Part shown: positions 1-7,825 of the stretch, piece after piece
How positions within the stretch are numbered: the stretch's first letter is position 1
Layout: every line of letters begins with the position of its first letter
Program-made: the position numbers and the translations under genes
The notes under the pieces: model-generated
What the model was told of the DNA's origin: nothing
The model's database searches: none
The model's input: the letters and a program-made list of their open reading frames with translations, nothing else
Source: JAUUSJ01 sp051880475
GTDB taxonomy: Bacteria > Bacillota > Clostridia > Lachnospirales > Lachnospiraceae
Reading direction: 5' to 3'
Length of the DNA stretch: 64,000 bases
NCBI GenBank assembly: GCA_051880475.1
Contig: JBJEOA010000005.1
Location: 1 to 64,000 of the forward strand

Positions 1-434
1 TTTTCCTCCTCAAGGTCCGATAAATCATCCTCATCCAGCTCATCTTCCACATCTTCTAACTGTCCCTGTGCCTCAAGAAGTGCATTTACAACCGAAAGCT
101 TATCAATTTTTACTAGCTTTTGCCCTTTTTTTACCGTATCCCCACTTTCCACATAAACTTCACTTACAGTAAGACCAACTGGAGCTTTGATATTAGTTAT
201 ACTTCCAATGGAAATATTTCCTGTTCCAGATACAGTACTATCAATTTGACTCACCTGAGCCGTTGCAGACTGGATCTTACTAACAGCTCCTTCCATCCGT
301 GTTCCTCTTTTTCGGGTCCTAAAAAAAATAATACCGCTAATCAAAGCAATTATTATAAGAAAAATAAAAATCAAAAGTTTTTTCTTTTTCTTCACGACCA
401 CTGCTATATTTTTAAATTTTAGCATTTTACTCAT
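1..434 (-). CDS. Efflux/secretion periplasmic adaptor, HlyD/MacA type (N-terminal part)
   Basis: The gene starts at 434 (ATG after AAAGGAG) and runs off the left edge of the window, so only about 144 residues are visible. They show a short basic cytoplasmic end, one membrane segment (about residues 18-40), then a beta-rich stretch with 'KAPVGLTVSEVYVESGDTVK' followed by 'KGQKLVKID', the biotinyl-lipoyl-like half motif of membrane fusion proteins. An acidic coiled stretch (repeated E, D, L) begins the alpha-hairpin. Such adaptors work with an ABC transporter of the MacB/FtsX type, presumably encoded just beyond the edge. It is divergent from a two-component pair, which suggests regulated export of a peptide or antimicrobial. 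The substrate cannot be told. Confidence 0.85.
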   Translation of the reverse strand, partial: MSKMLKFKNIAVVVKKKKKLLIFIFLIIIALISGIIFFRTRKRGTRMEGAVSKIQSATAQVSQIDSTVSGTGNISIGSITNIKAPVGLTVSEVYVESGDTVKKGQKLVKIDKLSVVNALLEAQGQLEDVEDELDEDDLSDLEEE

Positions 435-553
435 ATTCTTTTCTCCTTTACTCACAAATTCTAGTATCATGTAAAAACTGTAAACCATTTTTATAAACTG
501 AAAATAAACTAATAAGAAGTTTAACAAAATTTACACAAATCAGAAAAAAAGAA

Positions 554-570
554 AACATAATTTTTATGTT
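554..570. promoter_or_regulatory. Palindrome between divergent adaptor gene and two-component system
   Basis: AACATAA-TTT-TTATGTT is a perfect inverted repeat with 7-base arms. It lies about midway between the adaptor start (434) and the response regulator start (673). Its position fits an operator for the adjacent response regulator or an autoregulatory site. This is inference from symmetry and place only; AT-rich DNA makes such repeats less surprising. Confidence 0.4.
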
Positions 571-672
571 ATAATAAGCCTTGTGATAACCAGTACTTGC
601 ATAAGGCGATATAAGATGAAAATTATAAAGAAAATATATTATATCCAAAAATAAAAAGGAGGGACATACATT

Positions 673-1350
673 ATGTTTCGTATTCTCGTAGTGGAAGACG
701 ATAAAAATACTGCAAAATTAATGACAACCATTTTAAAATATAATCGATATGAAGTATTTCAAGCATCAAATGGCATTGCTGCCCTAAATATTATAGACCA
801 GCAACATATTGACCTTATTCTACTAGATATTATGCTGCCAAAGATGGATGGCTATGAATTTACAAAGACATTGCGTAATAGCGGTGATAACACTCCAATT
901 TTAATGATTTCCGCAAAAGATTTGCCAAAAGATAAATATGAAGGATTTTTAGCAGGTACAGATGATTATATCGTAAAACCGGTTGATGAGAAAGAAATGT
1001 TATTTCGCATCAAAGCTCTTCTTCGCAGAGCAAAAATTGTAAATGAGCGGAAATTATATATTAAAAATATTGTATTAGATTATGATTCTCTCTCCATTAC
1101 AAAAGATCACAAAACACAGACATTGCCTCAAAAGGAATTTTTACTTTTATTTAAATTGCTATCGTATCCAAACAAAATCTTTACTAGACTACAATTAATG
1201 GACGAAATTTGGGGGATGAACTCCACAACTGTTGATACAACTGTAAATGTACATATTAACCGGCTTCGGAAACGCTTTAAATCTTGGGAGGAATTTGAAC
1301 TCATTTCCATTCGCGGCATAGGGTATAAGGCGGTAATTCACAATGAATAA
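673..1350 (+). CDS. OmpR-family DNA-binding response regulator
   Basis: 225 residues with a receiver domain (about 1-115) and a winged-helix Trans_reg_C domain (about 125-222). The acidic pair E8/D9/D10, phospho-acceptor D52 ('LLDIMLP'), S80 and K102 ('YIVKPV') are all present, so the receiver should be active. The effector ends in the usual 'VNVHINRLRKR...IRGIGYKA' wing. The start follows AAAAAGGAGGG. The sensor kinase gene follows with an 8-base overlap, so the two are cotranslated. Being divergent from the adaptor gene, the pair probably senses a membrane-active compound and controls that export system. Confidence 0.95.
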   Translation: MFRILVVEDDKNTAKLMTTILKYNRYEVFQASNGIAALNIIDQQHIDLILLDIMLPKMDGYEFTKTLRNSGDNTPILMISAKDLPKDKYEGFLAGTDDYIVKPVDEKEMLFRIKALLRRAKIVNERKLYIKNIVLDYDSLSITKDHKTQTLPQKEFLLLFKLLSYPNKIFTRLQLMDEIWGMNSTTVDTTVNVHINRLRKRFKSWEEFELISIRGIGYKAVIHNE

Positions 1351-2407
1351 ATTGAAAGATTTTCTAGACTCGCTCCGCCTTGTTTTTTTGTTCACTCTTA
1401 TCGTATTTCTCATTATGTTTACTTCGATGTGCCTCGTATTTGCGATAATTCATTTTGGTGGACAGTCAGAACATTTCCGCAATCCACCTCCTAGACATCC
1501 CTATCGTCCGCTACTTAAGTTTGCTTTTTATAGCTTAATTTCCGGAATCTTTGTCTCAATTTTATTAAGCAGGCTTCCATTAAAACCACTTCATGAAATC
1601 ATGAGAGCAACAAATCAAATTTCAAAGGGGGATTATACTGCAAGAATTTCTCTTCGTGGTACGAGAAAATTAAGACAACTCACACAAAGTTTTAACCATA
1701 TGGCGGAAGAGCTTGGCAGTATGGAAATACTGCATCATGATTTTATCAATAATTTTTCCCACGAATTTAAGACACCAATCGTATCTATCCGTGGATTTGC
1801 AAAATTATTAAAGGAACAAAATTTAACATTAGAAGAGCAAAGAGAATATTTAGCTATTATTATCGCTGAATCTGAGAGACTCTCAGAATTATCAAGTAAT
1901 ATTTTAAATCTGTCTAAGTTGGAACAGCAGACAAATTTAACTGAAAAAGAAAACTTCCATCTTACAGAGCAAATACGTCTCGTCGCCTCCTTGCTCGCCT
2001 CAAAATGGGACGAAAAACATCTGGAGCTTTCTTTAGACGGCGATGAAATCTTTCTCGTTGGGAATAAGAAATTATTAAATCAAGTTTGGATTAATTTGCT
2101 AGATAATGCGATAAAATTTTCTCCAGAAGGAAGCTTTATCCATATTGAAATCGTTTCTGACAAGTATTCTTGCTCGGTTTCCTTCACAAATTTACTCGAA
2201 CATACAAACCTCTCCAAAAATTTTTGTTCCCATATTTTTACAAAGTTTTATCAAGAGGATTCCTCCCATTCTACAAGAGGAAACGGATTAGGTCTTACGA
2301 TAGCAAATCGAATTATTCAGCTTCATCACGGAAATATTATCTGTCAAATTAATAAAGACCAGACGATTACCTTTTGCGTGACTTTGCCAACCAAATCTCC
2401 TGTGTAA
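1343..2407 (+). CDS. Membrane sensor histidine kinase
   Basis: 354 residues. Two membrane segments (about 13-37 and 58-76) flank only about 20 external residues, so sensing is probably within or near the membrane. A HAMP linker (about 77-128) leads to the HisKA dimerisation helix with phospho-accepting H140 in 'NNFSHEFKTPI'. The ATPase domain has the N box 'NLLDNAIKFSPEG' and G box 'GNGLGLTIANRI'. It overlaps the response regulator gene by 8 bases and is its evident partner. Kinases with very short external loops often accompany peptide-antibiotic exporters in Firmicutes, which fits the divergent adaptor gene; that link is inference. Confidence 0.93.
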   Translation: MNKLKDFLDSLRLVFLFTLIVFLIMFTSMCLVFAIIHFGGQSEHFRNPPPRHPYRPLLKFAFYSLISGIFVSILLSRLPLKPLHEIMRATNQISKGDYTARISLRGTRKLRQLTQSFNHMAEELGSMEILHHDFINNFSHEFKTPIVSIRGFAKLLKEQNLTLEEQREYLAIIIAESERLSELSSNILNLSKLEQQTNLTEKENFHLTEQIRLVASLLASKWDEKHLELSLDGDEIFLVGNKKLLNQVWINLLDNAIKFSPEGSFIHIEIVSDKYSCSVSFTNLLEHTNLSKNFCSHIFTKFYQEDSSHSTRGNGLGLTIANRIIQLHHGNIICQINKDQTITFCVTLPTKSPV

Positions 2408-2527
2408 ATTGGTACAAATTCATTTCCATTTATAGAAATGTTTTTTGATAAACTTCATTACGACAATTCAATCAATGAAAAATTCTTCATATAGAATTGA
2501 ATCTAAACTAGGCATTATAGCTTTGCG

Positions 2528-2576
2528 AAAAAAAACCAATCAGATAGATTTTACTCCATCTTGATTGGCTTTTTTA
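2528..2576. terminator. Hairpin terminator after the two-component pair
   Basis: The arms AAAACCAATCA and TGATTGGCTTTT pair around a short AT loop and a T run follows. A-rich and T-rich flanks let it act from both sides, so it can also end the oleate hydratase transcript coming from the right. Confidence 0.85.
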
Positions 2577-2589
2577 CTTTTTTACTTTT

Positions 2590-2664
2590 TTACGATTGTT
2601 TATCTAAAATATCGAGCATTTGCCTTGCTGTTACGATAAAAGGCTCTGCCAGAGAATGCTTACT
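2590..2664 (-). other. In-frame 24-codon tail after the oleate hydratase stop
   Basis: Immediately after the TAG stop at 2665-2667 the same frame stays open for 24 codons to a TAA, reading like a real protein end ('AEPFIVTARQMLDILDKQS'). It could be a former C-terminal extension cut off by a nonsense change, or the end of a lost neighbouring gene. No start codon with a ribosome site was found for a separate small protein. Confidence 0.35.
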
Positions 2665-4620
2665 CTATCTCAATACATTATAGTCTCTTAACACCTTCTC
2701 AATAACCGTTCCCTCAATAAAATGCAATACTGGCTTTTTCAAAGCATTTAATGGCCCTGGAAGTTTTATGTCCAAAGGAGATTTTCCATCCATAAGTTTT
2801 ACGGTGCTGCCAAGCAATTCTCGAATATCATAGACACTGCCCCATACTTCTGGAACACCTCTGTCAACTCCCAATAATCCATACACTGCTTCCATCGCTG
2901 TCCTGACAGAATATTCTGTAGTAAACACAGTATCTCTCGGTGTCTGAGCAAACTGTCCAAGGAAAGCAAAGTTGACGCAACCGTCTGGAATTACATCAGG
3001 ACGGTCTCCCTTTGTTCTTGGCATGAAAAAGGCAGTAATATATGGCATCATCGTTGGAACGGAAACAGCACTATTTTCTGCTAAATCTGAAATTTGTTCT
3101 GTCGGAACACCCAAATGATATAACCATTCCTCTGTAATTTCTTTTCCAGTACATTCTTTCATCGGTTTTTTCACATAATCTCCAGGTTTATCAGTGAATA
3201 ATCCATATACCCAAACACATACTTTATCCTTATCTTGTTCTTTAAACTGTCCCTGGCGATTAATCGTCCAGCTAAGAAGCCAAGAGGAATCTTGACAGCT
3301 CACAATACCTCCTGTTACGACCTTTCCACTTTTTGGATCACGTTTACATATATTAGTAATATAAGGGAGAATTTTATCATCGAGTGTTGTGATTGTAGCT
3401 GACTCCCAGTTTGTCTTAGCGATATCGGAACAGAATTTTTCTGGACGACCAAAAGAAGAATCCTGCTTTGCAATATTTTTCCATAGATTCCAGCATCCAC
3501 TTGTACGAACCTCAGCATCACCGTTTGGCGCATGATTTTGGTCACCATAAATAGTTCCCTCTGTGCAACTGCCATTTGTCACAAATACCAAATCATTTTC
3601 TGTGAGCAAGATTCCCTGCTCAACTCCATTTTTCTTACACTCAATTACGGATGCTATTTTTTTATCATCCTTAAACTCGAATACAACATTGGTTACTTCT
3701 GTCCCAAACTGAAAATCAACTCCAGCTGCCTCCAAATATTTCTGCATCGGCAAAATCAACGATTCATACTGATTATATTTCGTAAATTTCAGAGCACTAA
3801 AATCAGGAAGTCCAGCAATATGGTGAATAAATCTCTGGAAATATAATTTCATCTCTAAAGCACTATGCCAATTTTCAAAAGCAAACATCGTTCTCCAGTA
3901 CAACCAGAAAGTAGAGTCAAATACTTCCTCATCAAAAACATCCTCGATTGTTTTATCATATAAATCCTCATCTTTCGTCATAAAGAGTTTCATAATCTCC
4001 ATGCAACCTTTCTGACTTAGATTAAATTTTCCGTCTGTGTGTGCATCCTGACCACGGTTTACTGTCGCTCTACAAAGAGAGTAGTTTGGGTCACTCTTAT
4101 TTAGCCAATAATACTCATCCAACACTGAAACACCTTCTGTCTCTATGGATGGAATACTTCGGAATAGATCCCAAAGACATTCAAAATGATCTTCCATCTC
4201 TCTTCCACCGCGCATCACATAACCACGAGTCGAATCATAAATACCGTCACAGGCACCACCCGCAATATCCATTGCCTCTAAAATGTGGATATGATCTCCT
4301 GGCATTTGAGCATCACGAACCAAAAAGCAAGCTGCTGCCAATGAAGCCAAACCGCTTCCCACCAAATATGCATTTTTTTCCTCCACTCCCTCTGGTTTTT
4401 TTGGTCTAGCAAACGCCTCATAATTTCCACTACTATAATAAATACCTTTATTATTTTTGGCATTTTTTCCGAGTTCTGTATTGCGGTACTCACTTGCCAC
4501 CGTAGTTCTTTGTACACCTACTGCTTTTTCTTTTTTCTTCTTTACCAAATATGCTGCTGTACCAATACCAGCTGCTGCTAACGCTGAAGTAGTTCCTAAT
4601 TTATTGATTTTTCCTGACAT
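2665..4620 (-). CDS. ohyA: Oleate hydratase, FAD-dependent, with N-terminal membrane segment
   Basis: 651 residues of the 10-linoleic-acid/oleate hydratase family (myosin-cross-reactive antigen), which adds water to the cis-9 double bond of unsaturated fatty acids to give 10-hydroxy acids. The Rossmann motif 'YLVGSGLASLAAACFLV' (about 85-101), 'HILEAMDIAGG' and 'GYVMRGGREME' mark the FAD site and catalytic Glu region. It is about 60 residues longer than most relatives: residues 8-26 form a hydrophobic Ala/Gly-rich helix followed by 'KKKKEK', a likely membrane anchor. A TetR gene lies just upstream on the same strand. In gut bacteria the enzyme detoxifies host and diet unsaturated fatty acids. 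Confidence 0.95.
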   Translation of the reverse strand: MSGKINKLGTTSALAAAGIGTAAYLVKKKKEKAVGVQRTTVASEYRNTELGKNAKNNKGIYYSSGNYEAFARPKKPEGVEEKNAYLVGSGLASLAAACFLVRDAQMPGDHIHILEAMDIAGGACDGIYDSTRGYVMRGGREMEDHFECLWDLFRSIPSIETEGVSVLDEYYWLNKSDPNYSLCRATVNRGQDAHTDGKFNLSQKGCMEIMKLFMTKDEDLYDKTIEDVFDEEVFDSTFWLYWRTMFAFENWHSALEMKLYFQRFIHHIAGLPDFSALKFTKYNQYESLILPMQKYLEAAGVDFQFGTEVTNVVFEFKDDKKIASVIECKKNGVEQGILLTENDLVFVTNGSCTEGTIYGDQNHAPNGDAEVRTSGCWNLWKNIAKQDSSFGRPEKFCSDIAKTNWESATITTLDDKILPYITNICKRDPKSGKVVTGGIVSCQDSSWLLSWTINRQGQFKEQDKDKVCVWVYGLFTDKPGDYVKKPMKECTGKEITEEWLYHLGVPTEQISDLAENSAVSVPTMMPYITAFFMPRTKGDRPDVIPDGCVNFAFLGQFAQTPRDTVFTTEYSVRTAMEAVYGLLGVDRGVPEVWGSVYDIRELLGSTVKLMDGKSPLDIKLPGPLNALKKPVLHFIEGTVIEKVLRDYNVLR

Positions 4621-4668
4621 ATTATTACCACCTTTTCAAAACAAATCTTATTTCTTAGTTCTGCGGTT

Positions 4669-4697
4669 ATTATAACATTCCCTCCACAGCGTTTCCA
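4669..4697 (-). promoter_or_regulatory. Probable oleate hydratase promoter
   Basis: On the minus strand TGGAAA and a perfect TATAAT (inside TGTTATAAT, an extended -10) are 17 bases apart. They lie 50-80 bases before the oleate hydratase start and after the TetR gene, so the hydratase can be transcribed apart from its regulator. Confidence 0.55.
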
Positions 4698-4782
4698 TTT
4701 ACAAAATAGGTCCAATGATAAAATTTCACAATAATTTTTTGCCAAAATACGATTTTTTATTCCCAGTTCTTCTATATACTCT

Positions 4783-5343
4783 CTATTTTTTCTCACAAAA
4801 ATTGTGAATTGAATTTACAATATTTCCCTTTATTGTAATACATATTTTTTTCGCCACTTTCTTGTAATCTTCTTTCATCCCCTGTTTAATCCAATCTAGC
4901 ATAATTCCCACTAGACTATATTTATAAAAATTAGCAATAAATTGTTTCTCCTCTTTACTGATTTGCATTCCCGTTGATTTTTCCTCTACAATCCCCATAA
5001 TAAGATGATAGGTAAGCTGAAATAAATAATTCTCAATTTGCTCTCTGCTGACACTATGATAGACATTCACAATAAAAGGCTTATTCTCTAAGACTGCTTC
5101 AAATATTTGCAAAAGACCTTCCTGCCAAGTATCGTATGTTTTCTTCCCCTGTAAGGCTTTCGCTGCATCCTCTAAACAAGCCCATTCTACTAAATCATAA
5201 ATATCACGAAAATGATAATAGAACGCCATACGGCTAATGCCACAATCTGTCGTCAAATCACTAATTGTAATTTTATCTAATGGTTTCTTTAGTAAAAACT
5301 TTTTTAAAGACGCTTCTAATGCTTGTTTTGTCACATTTGGCAT
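4783..5343 (-). CDS. TetR/AcrR-family regulator
   Basis: 186 residues. The N-terminal helix-turn-helix (about 8-55) has the typical 'ITISDLTTDCGISRMAFYYHF' pattern (split here as helix 2, turn, helix 3), and the C-terminal ligand domain resembles the DhaS-like TetR_C group. It lies 163 bases upstream of oleate hydratase on the same strand. By context it probably senses unsaturated fatty acids or membrane stress and represses the hydratase; there is no direct proof in the sequence. Confidence 0.9.
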   Translation of the reverse strand: MPNVTKQALEASLKKFLLKKPLDKITISDLTTDCGISRMAFYYHFRDIYDLVEWACLEDAAKALQGKKTYDTWQEGLLQIFEAVLENKPFIVNVYHSVSREQIENYLFQLTYHLIMGIVEEKSTGMQISKEEKQFIANFYKYSLVGIMLDWIKQGMKEDYKKVAKKICITIKGNIVNSIHNFCEKK

Positions 5344-5439
5344 ATACTTTCACTCTCCCTCTCTTTTTCTTATTTTCTACAGTTTCAGCATTCTTTTTAA
5401 AAATGATTTACCGCCCGATTATTTACCTGCAAAACATTC

Positions 5440-5480
5440 AAAGGACTCCTTACATTAAAATTCAATGTAAAAAGTCCTTT
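5440..5480. terminator. Hairpin between lactate permease and TetR genes
   Basis: AAAGGACT and AGTCCTTT arms, with inner TTACATT/AATGTAA, form a long stem. The T run is better on the plus strand, but the place (50 bases past the permease stop) fits termination of the permease transcript. Confidence 0.7.
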
Positions 5481-5529
5481 TTATTTTATACTATCGATTA
5501 TTTATATATCTATAAGACAAAACTACAAA

Positions 5530-7077
5530 CTATAGTCCTATCATAGAACCAATATAGCAGATAATTCCCGCCACAACTGCGTAAAGCAAGAAATATTTTA
5601 CAACCGCACTTAAAATTTTACTCTCAGAGCCAATAGCATTGATTGCTCCTGCCCCGATGGCAATTCCCTGTGGAGAAATCATTTTACCAATACCAGCTCC
5701 CATAACATTGGCCGCTGCCATCCATGTCGGATTAAGACCAAGAGAAACCGCAGTTTCTTTTTGAAGTGCACCAAAAAGTACGCAGGTAGATGTACCAGAA
5801 CCAGTCACAAATCCTCCAAGAGCACCGATTAATGGTGAGATAAGAGGATATAAAGGTCCAGCCGCAGCTACTAAAAACTGTGCAATATCAGAAATCATAC
5901 CGCTATATCCCATAATCTTTGCTGTTCCCATGACAGAACAAATCGTTAAAATTGTCTTCCAATATTTCTTTAATGTCTCGCCTAAAACTCGCACCATCAA
6001 TGCTATATTAGCTCTCTGGATAAACCCTCCGATAATAGCAGCGATAAAAATAATCACTCCAGGTGTATTAATCCAGCTAAAACTAAGTGTATTTGGATTT
6101 TCCCCCGTATATACAGTGAGATTACTCTTAATACCAGCAATTGCATTGTGAATTGGAGGGCATAAATTAGAAGTCAACATAAGTAATACAAAAATTAAGA
6201 TAAAGGAACTCCAAGCGACAAGTCCTTCTTTTGCAGTTATCGGAGCATCCTTCTCCTTCTTATCTTCTACCTCTATCTCGTACTCTGGGTCTGGCTCCTT
6301 ATTAAATATCTTCGCTGCCACAATCATACAAACGAGTGAAATAATTGCACCGATAATATTTGGCAATTCACAGCCAATCAAATTTGCCGCAACAAACCAA
6401 GGTGCCACAAAAGAAATAGAAGCAATCAAAGTAATTGGTATCATTCCTTTTAATGCCTTTACACCTTTTCCATAAATACAAACCATTAAAAATGGAGATA
6501 AAAGTGTAAGAAAGGCCTGAATTAACGCAGCTCTACCAGAGAGTGTGAGAACATCAAGTCCTGTAATTGAGGCGAGTGTGACAGTCGGAACTCCGACAGA
6601 TCCAAAAGCTGTAGGGGTAGAGTTTACGACAAGACAGCCTACCACTGCTCGGAATGGATCGAGTCCAACTCCCGCCAACATAGATGCCGGAATCGCAACT
6701 GCTGTTCCAAAGCCTGCCATTCCCTCCATAAAGTTTCCAAATCCCCAGCCGATGATTAAGAGAAGCACTCTCTTATCTCTCGACACGCCGGCGAGCATTT
6801 TTTTGATGACCTCCATGGCTCCTGTCTCAAGACATAAATTATATGTAAATAATGCTGCTATAATAACAAGACAGATTGGCCATAGGGCATTTAACGCTCC
6901 CTCTAATGTAGCTGTCAAAGCATTAATAGGACTTAACTTCCAACATCCGATAGCCAAAACTGCCGTAACAAGCAGAGTAATCAGACACGCCTTATGTCCT
7001 GCTATCTTTAGGATGCTTAATGCCACAATCAGCCAGATGATAGGTAACATCGCAAGTATAAATTTTAAAAATAACAA
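5530..7077 (-). CDS. lctP: L-lactate permease, LctP family
   Basis: 515 residues with about 12-14 membrane segments, the usual size for the LctP (TC 2.A.14) family of lactate/glycolate proton symporters. Hallmarks include 'GNFMEGMAGFGTAVAIPASM' and 'GGFVTGSGTSTCVLFGALQ'. The start is a TTG at 7077, eight bases after AGGAGG; the next Met is nine codons inside. Uptake would feed lactate oxidation, as in lactate-using butyrate producers, although no lactate dehydrogenase or Etf genes lie nearby. A long leader with repeated motifs precedes it and the MFS carrier gene is divergent. Confidence 0.95.
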   Translation of the reverse strand: MLFLKFILAMLPIIWLIVALSILKIAGHKACLITLLVTAVLAIGCWKLSPINALTATLEGALNALWPICLVIIAALFTYNLCLETGAMEVIKKMLAGVSRDKRVLLLIIGWGFGNFMEGMAGFGTAVAIPASMLAGVGLDPFRAVVGCLVVNSTPTAFGSVGVPTVTLASITGLDVLTLSGRAALIQAFLTLLSPFLMVCIYGKGVKALKGMIPITLIASISFVAPWFVAANLIGCELPNIIGAIISLVCMIVAAKIFNKEPDPEYEIEVEDKKEKDAPITAKEGLVAWSSFILIFVLLMLTSNLCPPIHNAIAGIKSNLTVYTGENPNTLSFSWINTPGVIIFIAAIIGGFIQRANIALMVRVLGETLKKYWKTILTICSVMGTAKIMGYSGMISDIAQFLVAAAGPLYPLISPLIGALGGFVTGSGTSTCVLFGALQKETAVSLGLNPTWMAAANVMGAGIGKMISPQGIAIGAGAINAIGSESKILSAVVKYFLLYAVVAGIICYIGSMIGL

Positions 7078-7080
7078 TAT

Positions 7081-7240
7081 TAGTACCTCCTATTTGACTC
7101 GTCCAGTTTACTTATCAGCAAGACCAGATACCCGCCCAAAGGGAATGAAACGCGATATGCCTAAATAGGTAGAATGAATGGCATATATCGTTCAAACTTG
7201 CCCCACCCAAAGAGCCTGAAATGAAATTATAGCCTAGCTG
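7081..7240 (-). promoter_or_regulatory. Structured leader with repeated motif before lctP
   Basis: This stretch before the permease start is much more GC-rich than the surrounding intergenic DNA. On the minus strand it holds two near copies of a motif, TTTCATT..C-TCTTTGGGTGGG and TTTCATTC-CCTTTGGGCGGG, about 60 bases apart. Between them ATATGCC and GGCATAT can pair. This suggests a cis-acting RNA or a pair of protein sites. It did not match any riboswitch class that I can name with confidence. Confidence 0.45.
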
Positions 7241-7291
7241 GTTATTCTTCTCTTGAAAGAGTCATGTCTTAGATTAGTATGTTTTTATTTT

Positions 7292-7325
7292 GAAAATGCA
7301 TTTTCTTTTTATTGGATCATCCAAT
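7292..7325. promoter_or_regulatory. Two adjacent palindromes upstream of lctP
   Basis: GAAAATGCATTTTC (7292-7305) is a perfect 14-base palindrome and ATTGGAT-C-ATCCAAT (7311-7325) is a perfect 15-base one. The second has the TTGG-N-CCAA look of GntR/FadR-type operators, the family of the LldR lactate regulators. No such regulator is encoded in the window. Confidence 0.4.
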
Positions 7326-7825
7326 AGCATATTTCTTATTATATATTCTATATAATCCTACGTCAACATATATCCTATTTTTCAGCGTTTTCTGGGATTT
7401 TTTCGTTAAATTTTTATCAGATTTATGTATTTTAACTAACAAGGAAAAAATCTTTAAAAAATTATACTACAGCGACCATCCTATCAGATCTATCATTTAA
7501 ATCCTAAAGAAATTTTATGCTATCTTCTTTGAAATAAAATCTTTATTCAAATATCAAGAAGACAGGCTTCTCTTATCGATTTAATTTGTTAAAACTTCAT
7601 CAATATATTTTTCATTCATATCAATAAATTTTCTCTATGAAAAACACAAGTATGTAAAATATGATTAGTATTAGATATAAAACCCCATAATTATTTTATG
7701 TTTTTCACAATAAAAAACTATAAAAAATATCAATCAATTGTAAGAAAGAAACCAATTAGACTTTAAAGTCGATACTGTTTATTATTTAATTAACGAAGTC
7801 ACTAGTCTTACAAAGGAGGATAAAT
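7326..7825. other. AT-rich intergenic stretch between lctP and the MFS gene
   Basis: No coding sequence is supported. It holds an imperfect inverted repeat at 7528-7551 (TTTGAAATAAA/TTTATTCAAA), a 9-base inverted pair GAAAAACA/TGTTTTTC spread over about 7636-7710, and the palindrome GACTTTAAAGTC at 7759-7770, just before the MFS gene. These may be control sites for the divergent genes. Confidence 0.4.

Noticed and set aside
4041..4409. 122-codon open frame opposite oleate hydratase
   Set aside because: Antisense shadow rich in His and Pro, with no family likeness.
6545..7168. 207-codon open frame on the plus strand opposite lctP
   Set aside because: It is fully antisense to a clear transporter gene, has low-complexity composition from mirrored membrane codons and no ribosome site.
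7081..7240. Known riboswitch (such as ZTP or c-di-GMP) before lctP
   Set aside because: The core motifs of the classes I know could not be matched; kept only as an unknown leader.
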